A stretch of 64,000 nt of DNA from Phallus indusiatus (Eukaryota > Basidiomycota > Agaricomycetes > Phallales > Phallaceae). The notes below the pieces were generated by a model, which was not told the origin of the DNA, did not search any database, and was given only the letters and a program-made list of their open reading frames with translations. The position numbers were made by a program, and so were the translations under genes. The stretch is taken from assembly GCA_027605045.1 (NCBI GenBank), contig JAQFWX010000107.1, positions 53,163-117,162 of the forward strand. Direction: 5' to 3'. Below are positions 12,701 through 25,407 of the stretch, piece by piece. The number at the start of each line of letters is the position of its first letter. The first letter of the stretch is position 1.

Positions 12701-13462
12701 TCACTTGTAGAATATACACCATCGCCGGCTAATTCGTTCACAATTCAATACATACGAAAAGAACAAAACCTGACTGGGTAATGACTGGTTTGACATACCT
12801 TCTGGCACCCAGTCTAATGATCTTTTTTCTATTGCGAAGGTGCCATCATAGACGTTATCCAATGTGATATGTCGTAATCCTGACCGTTGAACGGAATTAT
12901 CCGCAGCAAAGAAGAGTGGGAAGAGTGCAATAGTGACCGCGAGTAAAACTAACCCAGAAATGCATAATATCAAATAACGCAAATAACGCTTTATACCCCA
13001 AACAGAGAGACTTTTGATGAGCCGAAGAATAACAGTGACTATCAAACCTCTGACCTTTTCTCGCTTGTTTGTCGAACTCCTATGTTTCATGCTGTGTTCA
13101 ATATCAGAATCTGATGTCAAATCCTTATCGAGAAGCGTTTCTTCATCGCCATCTACGGAGCTTGGTGGAGAAAAGGGCCCATCATTGTAGTATGTTGGTG
13201 GGCGAACGAAGACGACACTGTTCTCCGGAATTTGAGCACTGGCGACGACATTATCATGTATATCATAGCCGTCTTCTTCTTGTGCAAGAGCTTGATACGA
13301 CATTATGAGCAATCCCGGTTTCCCAACAGCAGCCAGTCGCGAAGGCTTAGACAGGCGCAGCGAGCGAGCAGATACTTGATGTTCGTTCGCGTTCAGCTGT
13401 AGTGAATTCCAATATAGTGAAGATTTACAACTCCGCGGGCGCTTAACGTAGACTTGGTCCAT
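9705..13462 (-). CDS. Dipeptidyl aminopeptidase (Ste13/Dap2-type, S9B)
   Basis: About sixteen exons; the 3' ones are 10468-10414, 10358-10285, 10231-10207, 10153-10019, 9961-9877 and 9819-9705. A cytoplasmic N-terminus precedes one signal-anchor helix ([20 protein letters not shown]), giving a type II Golgi/vacuolar membrane protein. Beta-propeller blades follow (for example [16 protein letters not shown]), then an alpha/beta hydrolase with YGGPGSQ, the nucleophile Ser in GIWGW-SYGG (split by an intron), Asp in HGTGDDNVHF and His in SDHSIW. All three catalytic residues are present. The family removes N-terminal X-Pro/X-Ala dipeptides, for example during pheromone maturation. Intron 12416-12467 has GC-AG ends. 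The frame breaks at a G5 run, 10820-10824 (C5 in the gene, six needed). The start could instead be Met54 at 13303, which would leave room for a promoter. Confidence 0.9.
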
Positions 13463-13491
13463 TCGTACTTTTTGTCTGCTGTCTTCATGTC

Positions 13492-14354
13492 ATGCCATCG
13501 TCTCAGCTTACAAAACGCCATTGGGACCCCTGGCTGATATTAGCCCAGGTAAGAACGATTTGCATTAGGGGGTATTTTTATTTATTTTTCAAATTATAAA
13601 ACCTTTATGCAAATTAGATCATATCGTATCAAGCTATACACTATGTGACTCTCTGTTTAATCATACCACCGCTTCTTCGACTTTTTGCGGAACAGAGTTC
13701 ACTCACTTTTGAAGGCAAGTCAACCCAGTTTTCAAGAATAAAAATAAAAATGGGCACCTCTCACCGAGTCACCAGGTGGTGTCGCGAATATGGCATTCGT
13801 CATGGATTGGCGAGAGCTATGTTCACGGCCAACAGGGTTGCAAGGTCTGGGTCAGCTGAACTGGAGTGCTCTTTCTGGTGCCTATAGTGGTGGGAAGAAA
13901 ATTGGGCTTGGTACGCTTAGCGACACGTTGGTTCACATGTCAGAGGGACGAATCGACCCGCGGCGCGGCTGGTGCATCGCCTTCGCTTGGATGGTCGCTT
14001 GTTTGGCTGAGTGAGTCAGAATGCTCCATCATATTCGCACTTCCGTCTTCCTTTCAATCCCAATGTGATTTGTTTTTCTTTAGCGTGTACTTTCTTTATT
14101 TATTTGTTCGTCGACCGCGCCTTATACTTGATTTTGTGATGACATTCATACTCAATCATGTCATTTTGACGACGTATTACTCCGGGGCATTACCTTCGGC
14201 AATCTTTTTCTGGGTCACAGCTCTTGGAGGGGCTTTCGTTACTGTTACGTTGGCAGAACAGCTTTGTGTCAAGCGAGAGCTGCAAGAAGGATTGACTGTT
14301 GAAGGAGCTGCGACGGAGGTCGAACTCGGCCCGCTCTCGAACGATTTAGAATAA
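13492..14354 (+). CDS. SYS1: Sys1 Golgi membrane protein
   Basis: Exons 13492-13548, 13618-13714, 13776-14010, 14084-14354. The protein starts MPSSQLTKRHWDPWLILAQI and has four hydrophobic segments, the usual Sys1 topology: near VTLCLIIPPLLRLF, GWCIAFAWMVACLADVYFLY, LDFVMTFILNHVILTTYYSG and AIFFWVTALGGAFVTVTLAE. The motif VMDWREL after the first helix and the RRPRLILDF stretch are characteristic. Sys1 recruits the Arf-like GTPase Arl3/ARFRP1 to the trans-Golgi. Intron 13715-13775 must be spliced from a GC donor (GAAG/GCAAGT); using it joins LTFEG to GVANMAFVMDW in frame, and no GT donor does. The ATG is 29 bp from the first possible Met of the divergent peptidase gene. Confidence 0.93.
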
Positions 14355-15428
14355 AAATCAAAAAAATTGAGTTATTGACTTGGACACGTGACATTGGGAT
14401 GTTGCTGTTGTTGTTTTTCTTTCTTCCATTTACTTCCCATAGTGGCGGATGTTCTTACATATATTGATGACTTCTTTCGCGATGCATCTTGGCCATGAGC
14501 GCGCGGGCGCCCAACCTCGCTTGCGCACGCGGTGTCCTGGGTTCTGGTGAGAATTAAGGCACCCGCTCGTCACTATTAGAACCCGGGAAAATGGATCTCT
14601 TTTGGCGCTGTAATCTGTTGTAATTTGCTCCCGGAGGTTGGTTGTTCGCTTATTCTTATTTTAGGGCGGTGCACGATGCGCTGTGACTCAGACAACGCGC
14701 AGGGTTCCACTTTGCATTTTGACGTGTTATCTTTTGTTATCTTCCCTTCTGCCTTAAACAAACACGGCGATGCTGTTTGAATACGTAACTTTTTGGGCAA
14801 CATCGTCATCGCCTTTCTCCTATAGCACATTTAAATTGAACCTTCTTTGGCTTTCCTGTTCGCGGACCAGGCGGATCGTTAAAAGCGTGGATCACCGATT
14901 GCCTACGTAACCGGTATACACTCGGCTAAATACGATTTGAGAAACAATGAAGAACAGAGGTGTGGATGAGAAATAGCTTTATCTTAGTGAAAGAGCTGAT
15001 TGTCCTGTACCATGATGCCTTGAGGCTGTGACCTGTCTTCTCACAGGCAAACTCGAATGGTCCATCTTAGTGCCAGAGTAAGAACCCGTCCACACTCGCA
15101 AATCATTCTTCAACTTTGTTTTTAATCACGCTTTCGAAACTTGATTTCAAAAACATAATTTGCTGAGAGTTTCAATGCCTAGTCAATCCATCCTATTGGA
15201 TTTAAGCGGGCGCCCACTGAGTCAATTTTTTTTAAATTTCTTTCTTAAATTTCTGCGATTTTTTAAATTCTCGGTCTATGCAGGGCCGTGATGGAATTTC
15301 ACGGCAATCTACATATTACACGAGGCGTACTAGAATCCCTATAAAGTCAAGGCGTTTCTGATCCCATCGCCCGCCCCTTTTGTCCCCCTCTTCCCTCCTT
15401 CACCGCCACTGCATTCGTTCGACCTCAA
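14355..15428. other. intergenic with BCS1 promoter
   Basis: About 1.07 kb. No spliced gene is visible; the minus-strand open frame near 14576-14830 has no family signature. Just before the BCS1 start, 15357-15413 is a strongly pyrimidine-rich + strand tract, the usual core-promoter feature upstream of transcription starts in highly expressed filamentous-fungal genes. Confidence 0.45.
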
Positions 15429-18250
15429 ATGCAAGCTGTCAGCAGTTTACTCACGCCATTTGGTGTTAATGGAAATGCCATTAGCGATACTCTGGTAAGA
15501 AGTATCATGTTCATCGTTCGGCCCGCCACAACTGACGTCGGACTGGTTGACTCTCAGAAACTCGTCGTTCTTGGTGGTACCGTCGAGACCGCTCGTCGCG
15601 CTTCTATGTCTGCATGGAATGGTTTCGTTGATTGTATGTTTTTGATTTTACGACGTTGTCCGATTCTTACCTTCTTGACGTGTCCTTGCTTGTTTATTAA
15701 GCTTTCTTCCTTACCGCTACTTTCTCTGAAGAAGACTATCCATATGACTGGTGTGTTTTAATATTCCTTTTGAGCTTGCGCAAGAGTTAACTATGATTCT
15801 TTCTCAGGTTGATGCATTGGCTATCCAAGGCGAGCGCTTGATGCTTATGAATTCCCAAGTATAACGGCTTATTGTTTATTCCCTTTTAAAGCAACCCGCA
15901 TGGGGGCGGTCCAGGGAATTTGAAATCAGCACTCGTTCTGCCGGAAGAGTCACCCTGAACTCGAGCACTGCGGGTGATATTGAAGACGAAGAATTCCCCG
16001 AGGATGACTCGCTTATTCATGGTCGTCGGAAACGCAAGGTCACGATCATGCCCTCTATGAGTAAGTGAATACGGATACTGACTCTCGCATATGTCTGAAT
16101 AATTAATTGTATTTGGTCGCGACAGACACCACTCATACTATCTATTATCGTGGCCACTGGTTGCGCATTACCCGAACACAGCGATATCAGCACTATCATT
16201 GCCACGAACTCAAAGTTAGGTATGCATCCCCTCCCTAAATTAAACTTCCCTAAAGGAGCGTGATTAACCGGCATTCAAACCCCACAGTGTCATCGCAAGG
16301 AACAACACAGTTTTAAAGAAGGTCTGTCATTCTTTCCCGTGAGCTTCATCGATAATCGATTGATCTTCGGCGTCTAACAGCTCGTACTTGAGGCTAAGCG
16401 CACCTACGAAAAGGATGCAGAACATCGTGTTCATATTTTTGTTGCCGATGCGTCAGTTGATCAATTGGCACTAACTTTAATTTTATACTAATCATCTACA
16501 CATTATTAACGGTAGTCACGGCAATTGGCGATGGAACGGTGCTCGCCAAAAAAGGCCCATGACCAGCATCGTTCTGGAACCGGGTATAAAAGAGATGATC
16601 CTGAATGATTGCAAGGATTTCCTACAGTCTGAGGATTGGTATGCCGAGCGTGGTGCGAATCAAGTCCCTCGTTCTTTCTTATTGAACTTGGTTGTTAATT
16701 ATCTGTCAGGAATTCCCTTCCGTCGCGGCTATCTCTTACACGGTGTCCCGGGAAGGTATAGTGATTAGCTATTAGTGCTGTTTTATTGCTAAGCATGATC
16801 CTGCCCACAGTGGAAAAACGTCCCTAATTCACTCCCTGGCTGGTGAGCTTGGACTAGATATTTATGTCGTCAGTCTTTCCTCCAAGGGTATGAGCGACAA
16901 CATGCTCGGCACTTTGATGGGAGATGTTCCTTCTCGTTGCATCGTTCTTCTTGAGGTCAGCATTCCTCTCCTTTTTGTTCGTACTCTATTAAAGTTCCGC
17001 TAGGATCTCGATGCTGCCTTTACCCGTGGCGTCTCTCGTGACGCTAACTCTACTGGAGCACCCATTACCAAAGACAACAACGCGACCAATAGCGGTACTG
17101 CCACAGCCGAAACCAAAGAGAACACCGACTCAGCCAACACTCTCAGTCTCAGCGGATTGTTGAATAGCCTCGACGGCGTGGCCGCCGCCGAGGGTCGGTA
17201 GGATAACTTCCTTCCTTACTTCCTCCAAAGGTCTGATCGTTTACAGACTCCTCTTCGCCACTACCAACCATATCGAGCGCCTTGATCCTGCGTTGAGTCG
17301 ACCTGGTCGTATGGATGTCTGGATAAACTTCACCAATGCTTCCAAATGGCAAGCTAAGGGCATTTTCAAATGCTTCTTCCCTTATAAACCCAAACCTGTT
17401 GAGCCTTCAGTGAACGAGGATGGCGAAACCAAGGAACCTTCATCTGGTTATGACGCTGTGGGGTCAGCGGGTCGAAAAACCAGCCCTACTCATAATATTC
17501 CTTCGTTGAGTGAAGAAGAGCTAGATGAGCTTGCTGAACGTTTCTCACAAGCTATACCCGAAGATGAATTCAGTGTAGGTTCTCATGCCGTGTTATTTTC
17601 CTTTGATCATATAATTGACTTCGATCCGTCACTCAGGTGGCCAGTCTACAAGGTTACCTTCTTAGAAACAAAACTCGTCCGCGTGAATGTGTTGATGAGG
17701 TTAATGATTGGATTACCAAAGAACGTGAGACTCGCGCTAAACTAAAGAAGGAAAAGGAAGAGGTAAGTGCAATCATACTTTTTGAAGAAATTGATTCACG
17801 GTCTGTATAGAAAGAGGCTCGCGAAAAACAAGAGGTATGTACACGCAGGTGTCCCGAACCAGCTGTTAGTTGACATGTACCTCTCCATACTCAGGCAGAA
17901 GAAAAGGCTGCGGTGAGTTTAGCCTACAATAGTTTTTACTTTCAAAAATCTTACTCCTACTAAAGAAAGAAGCTAAAGAAAAGGCTGAGAAAGAAGCCAA
18001 GGAAAAGGCAGAGAAGGAAGCTAAGGATTCTACCAAGGTCGAGTCTGAGAAGACAGAGGTTCCTTCTCCTACAAACGTGTCTGCTGACTCCGAACAACCT
18101 AGTGAGACTGTCGCATCTCCAGCCGAGACTGCCCCTCTGGAGTGTGATGCCGAAAGCGTTTCTGCTGATGAATCCACTCCGTCGTCCGGTTCAATTTGTG
18201 AAAAATGGGTAGCTGTAAGTCCAAAGCAACCCGAAACTTCCGGCTCCTAA
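15429..18250 (+). CDS. BCS1: Mitochondrial chaperone BCS1 (AAA ATPase)
   Basis: Seventeen exons by my reading, including 15429-15494, 15558-15633, 15702-15750, 15808-15829, 15892-16060, 16126-16219, 16811-16955, 17004-17197, 17247-17574, 17637-17762 and 17966-18250. The N-terminal BCS1_N domain carries YDWLMHWLS and [14 protein letters not shown]; the AAA domain has Walker A GVPGSGKTSL, Walker B CIVLLEDLDAAF, sensor-1 LLFATTNH and the SRPGRMD arginine region. Bcs1 sits in the mitochondrial inner membrane and translocates the folded Rieske protein during complex III assembly. The C-terminus adds a Lys/Glu/Ala coiled coil ([17 protein letters not shown]) and an acidic Ser-rich tail absent from yeast Bcs1 but common in basidiomycete paralogues. 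Intron 15830-15891 appears to use a GC donor (AAG/GCGAGC), since an in-frame TGA follows otherwise. Confidence 0.93.
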
Positions 18251-18696
18251 GGTTGTTTGCAAATACACGTCGTATATATATATGTTCATCTGCAGAAACT
18301 TCGTCTCGTTTGCTTCCTTTCTCATTTTTTGGAGCGATTCCCGTTTTAAAAGAATCCAGTTGATCTGTCGGTATGACCTATAACGCCCTGTCATTACGAT
18401 TTTTTTCCCTTCAAGCTGTAGCAAATTCATTCCATTTCACTTTCATCATCCATTTTTCTCTGGTCATTAGAGCTGACCCTGTCCTAGACATAGTTACCCC
18501 GCAATAAATAGTTTTCAATTTTTTAAACACTTCAGCATCACTTGTATTGTGCACGGTTTCAGTAAAAATTTAGGTCAAAGTATTGGTTCATATCAACCTC
18601 AATAGGTCAGGTACTTTTGTGTGATACGAGATACATAGTGATGGATAGCATATGTCGTAAGACAGGCGCATATGTAGCATATGTAACTTCAATCAA
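18251..18696. other. intergenic, converging 3' ends
   Basis: About 450 bp, AT-rich, between the ends of BCS1 and RPL34. I see nothing beyond probable 3' untranslated sequence. Confidence 0.5.
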
Positions 18697-19155
18697 CTAT
18701 TTCCGGGCCCCTTGAGCTTGCGACTTGATGACCTTCTTCACAATTTTAGCCTCCTCTACCAAAAACGCTCGGACAATTCTGAGAAAGCGCGTAAATAAGG
18801 AGAGAGTAGGACACGCATGGTAAGATGACTTACCGTGATTTCACACAGTCGCCGCAACGACTTCCTCCATATGCACGGGTGACTGTCTTTTGACGTTTGG
18901 AAATAGTAGCATATTGACGCGGTCGCAAGACGGGGACCTAAAAGGAAGTACCCAAATTCAGCCTTATGTAGATACGGCGGGTGAACAAGTACATACTCCT
19001 GCAAGTGGTTCACCACAGTCACCACATTTAGGTGCTGAAGGTAGCTTTTTTAGGTGCTGATACCGTAACTTTCCACCGGGTGTTTTGATAATTCGCCGAG
19101 AGTTCGACAAGGTGTTGTAGGGATTACGTTTGCGGAGAGTAACACGTTGGGCCAT
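18697..19155 (-). CDS. RPL34: 60S ribosomal protein L34 (eL34)
   Basis: Exons (complement) 19155-18997, 18937-18834, 18778-18697, all with GT-AG introns. The product begins MAQRVTLRKRNPYNTLSN and contains KLPSAPKCGDCGEPL and GGSRCGDCVKSR, the two CxxC pairs that form the zinc ribbon of eL34, and ends KKVIKSQAQGARK. Length is about 114 residues, normal for the family. It is a structural protein of the cytosolic large ribosomal subunit. An intron in the 5' leader (see 19162-19224) precedes the ATG by only six bases, as often seen in fungal ribosomal protein genes. Confidence 0.97.
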
Positions 19156-19161
19156 AGAGAA

Positions 19162-19224
19162 CTGGAGATGATTTTTTAGACCAAAAAAAAACAAAAGAAG
19201 AGCGTAAAGAAAACTCAAACTTAC
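19162..19224 (-). promoter_or_regulatory. probable 5' leader intron of RPL34
   Basis: On the minus strand a consensus GTAAGT donor at 19224 and a pyrimidine-rich stretch ending CCAG at 19162 bracket 63 nt, leaving six bases to the RPL34 start codon. The rest of the interval up to 19473 holds a T-rich promoter and the 3' end of the next gene; nothing else is seen. Confidence 0.55.
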
Positions 19225-19473
19225 AAAACGACTATGGGATGATTAGATATCTAATTGAATGAAAAAAAACTACAAACAAACCTTGCGGCGAGCTGAAGAA
19301 GTGGTGTGTCGGTGTCGGAGTAAGCTTTGTCACGCAAACTAGTACAGTTGCTTAGTCATCCACCGAACTAGTCACAGGGACGCATTTCTTACTTGAGCCA
19401 CATTTGGATTTGAACAGTTATGAATATCATTTGAGCGTGTGCGTATATAATATAAACATGCAGACAGAAAAGT

Positions 19474-22308
19474 CTATGTTGATTTTAAAGTTATCTCGGA
19501 CAATGTTTTGAAAGCCTCCCTGTAAGCTTCCAGTAGGGCCTTCACTCGTGCCCTTTCATTGACGATGGATTCGTCCTCGTGCAGTAGCTCACCAAATAGT
19601 TCTGGTTTGTACAAGGCTGACACTAAACGAGCCTGAACATGTTCCGCCGTGTGGTTTACCATGAAATGCATAATGGCTTTTGGGACCAGGTCAAGGATCA
19701 TCTGCCGGACGATATTAAAATACGATGCAATAAACGAACGGACTAGCGTCGTTTCCATCTCTTCACGGGGTGATAAAGTTAACGGTCCATTATCCGAAGG
19801 ATTCTAAAAGAGTATAAATCGGACCTCAAGATGGATATTCCCGGGATAAACTTACAGCTTCAATGTGCTTGTCCAAGCTTTTCATTTCGAAGGCGACAGC
19901 GTTTCCGTCTAGCGGTGCTTTAGGAAGCGACTGCGAAGCCTCTGTAGAAGCTTGTACCGTTGTCGCCGTAACTTCTGCGAAAGCCTTTGCGGTCGCATGG
20001 GTATGTGTTACGTGATGAACATGATGTTGTGGGACGTGGTGAACGGGATTAGACGATCCTGCGCTTCCACTTGAACCGGCCTGGCCGAAAAAATATCTCA
20101 TAACACTGTCCCGAGCTGAAGTATGTGTAGTGGTGGGGGAGTAGCCTCCGTCTTGAGCGTAACTTGCTCTTTGCGCTACTAATGAACCTGCAGAAGCACG
20201 ACCGCGGTCTTGAAGTGGGGGAGACGAGACAGAACGAGCATCTCGATGAATGCCGTTAATATGCTTGGAACTGGACACTACCACATCGTCTTCATCTTCC
20301 TCTTCTTCGCTTTCACTTTGTACGGGTTCGGTAGATGATGGCTTGAATTAATGAGTTTCTCTGATCACTGATATAACGAGATGCTTCTCACCCTGAGTAG
20401 GGAATTAATTTCGTGCCGCTTTGTTGATGGTGGTTGAACATGGCGTGATGCAGCCGCCATTGCTTGTGAGCCCGTCACAAACGCCGGGTGATTGGTATTG
20501 ATATAAGCCGCCTGAATGTCAATCAAGCTTTGCGTATACGCTGAAGTCGGCCCCAGTCGTTCACGAAGTAGTTCTGAAATAACTTCGATAAGCTGTGAGT
20601 GCAGCTTTGGAAACCTTTGTAGTTCCTATTGAGTCAATAATTGAGTATAAAAATCTGGTGATAGTAGTCGATTCCTCACCTGACTTGTGCAATTATGACA
20701 AATTTTAACAAGTTCTTCGTACACTAGTTCTACGCATCTAAGACTAGGCGCTTCAAGAAGTTTGATTTGAGGTTTTACCAAAAGGTCGAAAGCAGCTTCC
20801 GGTACGAAAAGACTGGGCCTTGGACCAGTTGAATTACGAATGGCAGTTCGAATATCTTGTGTCGTCAAATTGCCAGTGGCATTAATAGAGTTGAGGGCAT
20901 TTCCAAAAACATCATTAAAAATATAATATATGCGGGCACCGCCGGAGAGTTCTTTTGTTGAGATAGCGACGGTTGTTCCTTCCACGGATGAAATAAAGTC
21001 GCGAGCAAACTGCGTCATAAGCCGTAGTACTAGGGGGCCCTGACCATGAGTATCAAAGGCAGCCGAGTCCCCAAAGGCGTTCAACTCTTGTTGTGTTTGT
21101 CCCATTAAGGTATTGAGTCTGGCCTTCATGTCGGGAAGCTTCTCTCGAATATGATTCAAGAGAACATGGTTGAGCGTTTTAGAGAGATACTTAGTACCCT
21201 GCTTATGCGCGATAGTTCGATAGGCAGGATGGTTTGCGAAGAAAAGGGATTCTGCGGCAAGCGCGTCCGACATTGTGCGTTCTGAGTTGATGTCCTGTTG
21301 TGACCGATTGACAACACCGATGAACCCAAGTTTTAAAGGGTATATACGCCCATTTAACACATCCGATGCGTTGGTGCCAGCGTCCATCAAATCCAATTTA
21401 GTGAGTATTCCAATTGTACGCCGACCTTGAGGATCCACTGAACGTGCTACCTTCAGAGATTCCGAATTAGCAATATCAACGTTGGCAGGTGAAACGGCAA
21501 GAATAACACTAGGAACAGTCTCAGAAAGAAGGTAAAGCAAGTAGAGGGGGGGAATAGAACAAACCAGTTGGGCTTCGATATATAGTCAAGGACCAGATTT
21601 CGTATCTGTCTTTCTATGTCGGTAGGCTGATCTCCCACAGGAATCTAAAATGACTATACTTAATAAAAATGCGTTTCTCCATAGTAATTGGGTGCTCACT
21701 TTTGTCAAACCTGGTAAATCCACTAAGGTAAGATCGAGAACATTGGGGCTGTAAATTCGTAAATGGATGGGGCTTTTGCTGATTCCTTTATTTTGACCGG
21801 CTAGTCTGTAAGTTTCGGCTTCAATTTCCCTGCGAATTTCGTGAAAATCAGTGAACCGGCGGTCCACATGAAGAAATTGGCCCCATTCGGAATACGGAGA
21901 AGTCGGACGCGACTCAGAGTCAGAGGAAGATAATGGGGTATTGATGAGCTGCAACACAAGAGGACACCTGGTCACAATTCCTTGTCCCCGTGGTAAGAAA
22001 TCGCGCCCGACAATACTATCAACGGTACGGTTAAGTTTCGGTATGGTATTGCTCTGAATGAGCATTCGTAGACTTACTTTTCCAAAACACTGGATTTTCC
22101 GGAAGACTGGCTGCCTACCTAAACACTTGTTAGAATATCATTAAAATTAAAATTGAAACTCTAAGCTTACTACAACCAGCTGAGGCATATCCAGTTCGCC
22201 ACCTGCGCGTTTCCGTCAGCAGGACAAATGAGAATGAAACGAGCTCATACCGAGATTGGCGAACGTATCCTGTAGCCTGTTTACAAGCTGGATGAGATCG
22301 CTATCCAT
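19474..22308 (-). CDS. DNM1: Dynamin-related GTPase Dnm1 (organelle fission)
   Basis: Exons (complement) 22308-22251, 22202-22171, 22118-22078, 22015-21700, 21644-21565, 21508-20680, 20625-20402, 20341-19856, 19803-19474. GTPase motifs are all visible: G1 [10 protein letters not shown]2 [12 protein letters not shown]3 DLPGLTK, G4 TKLDLMD. The stretches [28 protein letters not shown] and [12 protein letters not shown] match the Dnm1/Drp1 branch rather than Vps1. Middle/stalk and C-terminal GED ([20 protein letters not shown]) are complete. Between them lies a long Ser/His-rich variable insert ([20 protein letters not shown] region) as in the Dnm1 B-insert. The protein oligomerises around mitochondria and peroxisomes to divide them. 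It is divergent from STT3, 178 bp between starts. Confidence 0.95.
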
Positions 22309-22486
22309 GGCGGTCGTCGCCCTCTGAGAGTTAGCGATATAAAAATTGTCAGTCGCGACGACAAAATAACCGAGGAAGGGTGGTAATACGAGCTTGTGGG
22401 CGTGTATGGGCCAAGCGCGTCTGAACGCTTGGACTACAGGACACGTCGACGACGAAGGAACGTCCGGTCGTCGTCCATATCCTATA

Positions 22487-25407
22487 ATGCCTACAGCATA
22501 CTCTTTACCGTCTACACTGTCTCGCGAAACAGTAACAAATACTGCTTCACTCATTCGGATCGTCGCTCTCTGTTTCATTTCTGGTGCAGCCATTGCATCT
22601 CGTCTTTTTGCTGTTATTAATTTTGAAAGTATCATTCACGAGTTGTAAGCTTATTTTTGCTAAACCCTGATAAATTTATTATAATATTGAATAATACTCC
22701 CTCAGTGACCCATGGTTTAACTAGTTCGTATCGAATCTCATTATCTTTAGCTGTAGAGAGACTGAGAGCCTCTCTAGCCGGGCTACGAGAATCTTGGCCT
22801 CAAAAGGATTCTATGTAAGAGTCACTGCCTTTTGAACTTACGGCACCTCTTATGCACCATAGGAATTCTGGAATTGGTTTGACCCAACGGCCTGGTATCC
22901 TCTAGGACGTGTTGTTGGTGGTACAATTTACCCCGGGCTCATGGCAACCAGTGGTGTCATCTACAATTTTCTCCATGCATTCAATTTACCGGTTGATATC
23001 CGAAACATATGCGTTTTACTTGCACCCGGCTTCAGTGCCCTTACTGCTTGGGCTACTTACATGTGAGCTAAAACGACCATAGTCTTTCTTTTTTTTTAAA
23101 CCAAGGCTGAATGATGTTAGGTTTACAAAAGAGATGAAAGACGAAAGCGCTGGTCTTCTAGCCGCCGTCTTCATCGGTATAGCACCTGGTTATATTTCAC
23201 GTTCCGTGGCGGGTTCATACGACAATGAAGCAATTGCGATCTTTTTGCTTATGTTTACCTTCTACCTCTGGATCAAGGCCCTCAAACACGGAAGTGCATT
23301 CTTCGGGACAGGCGCTGCCATCTTTTACTTCTATATGGTTGCCGCTTGGGGTAAGTATGGATCTTGCTGAAATAGATATGATAATCATATTCTCTAGGTG
23401 GTTACGCCTTCATTACCAACATGATTCCTCTTCATGCTCTGACTCTAATTCTGATGGGAAGATTCAGCAACCGTTTATACGTGGCTTACAGCTCTTGGTA
23501 CGCCATTGGCACTCTGGCTAGTATGCAGGTACCATTTGTAGGATTTCAACCTGTGAGGACTAGTGAGCACATGGGCGCCCTTGGTATGCTGCTTTCCCTT
23601 TGGTAGTTTGAAGAAACTCAAAATATATGTCTCTCTAGGCGTCTTTGGGCTGATTCAACTTGTCGCCTTTACCGATCTTGTACGCTCTCATGTGGGATCC
23701 CGCCAATTCCAGTCGCTTCTACGGGTCTCGTTGATCAGTATTAGTGCCGTTGGCGTTCTTATATTTGGTGTTCTCACGATGAAGGGCTGGATCGCGCCTT
23801 GGACTGGTCGCTTTTACTCTTTATGGGATACCGGTTATGCTAAAAAGTAACGTTATAACTGTTTATTCAAATTTAATAGCTGATTTCTGAAAGGTATATT
23901 CCAATCATTGCATCCGTATCGGAGCATCAACCTACAGCCTGGAGCTCCTTCTTCATGGACCTTCACTTTTTGATTTTCACTTTTCCCGCAGGAGTAGTCT
24001 TCTGCTTCAAAGAACTTCGTGATGAGCACGTTTTCGTGATTATTTACGCAGTGGTATCGTCTTACTTTGCTGGTGTAATGGTTCGGCTTATGCTGACCCT
24101 TACACCGGTCGTTTGTATCGCTTCTGCCATCGCCATTTCTAATCTCTTGGACGTGTATATCGATCCCACGGTGCCACAAATTCCCAACGAGAACGATGAT
24201 AAGGATTCTTCCGTGAGCGAGGTTGGTTCCAATAGTGGTAATCCTACTTCTACACCCTCAAAGAAGGAGAAGAAGAAGGCGGCTGCAGCTCCTCCAGCTA
24301 ACAATCTCACTTCCTTCCTCGCACCTAATTCGGCGACAAAGCAAGCCACGAATAAAGCAACTCCGATAGGAATATTTGGAACAGATACCAGGATCATTGT
24401 TGTAGCAAACGTGATCTTCTTACTCTTATTCTTTGTTCAGCACTGTACATATGTCACCTCGACCTCCTACTCTTCTCCATCTGTCGTGTTGGCATCGCGT
24501 AATCCCGACGGAAGTCAACATATTATTGATGATTACCGAGAAGCCTACTATTGGCTACGACAGAACACTCCTAAGGACGCTGTTGTTATGAGTTGGTGGG
24601 ATTACGGTTACCAGATTGCTGGTATGGCGGACCGACCGACGCTTGTTGATAATAATACCTGGAATAACAGTCAGTGTCATGAAAACCTTGTTGTGTATAG
24701 TGCTTATTGATTTCTCCAGCTCATATCGCTACTGTGGGAAAAGCCATGTCCTCAAAAGAAGAAATTGCCTATCCCATTTTAAGAAAACACGATGTGGACT
24801 ACGTCCTTGTCATCTTCGGCGGCCTTTTGGGTTACTCCGGTGATGATATAAATAAATTCCTTTGGATGGTTCGTATCGCACAAGGTGTATGGCCTGACGA
24901 GATTCAAGAACCGAACTATTTCACTCCACGAGGTGAATACCGAGTAGATGATCAAGCTAGCCCTGCCATGCGAGAAAGCTTAATGTACAAAATGTCTTAC
25001 TATAGGCAAGTACTTGCAATACCCGTATTCGTTTATGATTTAATGGACGTTTCTCACCCTAGATTCAACGAACTGTTTGGGAATTCACAAGCAGTAGATC
25101 GGGTTCGCAACCAGCGCATGCCCGGAGTGGGACCAACCTTGGATTATGTCGGTTAGTACTTAGTATCTACCTTCATCTCCATGAACAAACCTGACATCAC
25201 CTCAGAGGAAGCGTTCACTTCGGAAAATTGGATTGTGAGAGATCTTATATTTTGCAAAGAATGAGGTGCTAATTCCGCATACAGGTCCGCATATATAAAG
25301 TCAAAAAAGAAGACATCCTTGGTCGTGATCTCAAAAGCGCGAATGCCTTTGATGAAGGCAAAAAGCGAAGGCGAACACGTCCTGGAAGTCGCCGACGAGC
25401 GATCTAG
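22487..25407 (+). CDS. STT3: Oligosaccharyltransferase catalytic subunit STT3
   Basis: Multi-exon gene. After [10 protein letters not shown] the first membrane helix follows and then FESIIHE-FDPWFNY, where the intron 22646-22706 restores the conserved DPWFNYR acidic motif (catalytic metal-binding loop EL1). Downstream are [30 protein letters not shown], eleven to thirteen hydrophobic segments, [13 protein letters not shown], and the luminal signature SWWDYGYQ with DNNTWNNTHIA just after, itself an N-glycosylation site known in eukaryotic STT3. STT3 transfers the dolichol-linked glycan to Asn-X-Ser/Thr in the ER. A basidiomycete-type insert (about 24190-24360; [16 protein letters not shown]) sits before the last membrane helix. 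The C-terminus is basic ([15 protein letters not shown]). Start chosen as the last Met before the first helix. Confidence 0.96.

Noticed and set aside
14560..14620. tRNA-like B box near GGGTTCTAAT (minus strand)
   Set aside because: No matching A box or acceptor stem could be drawn around it.
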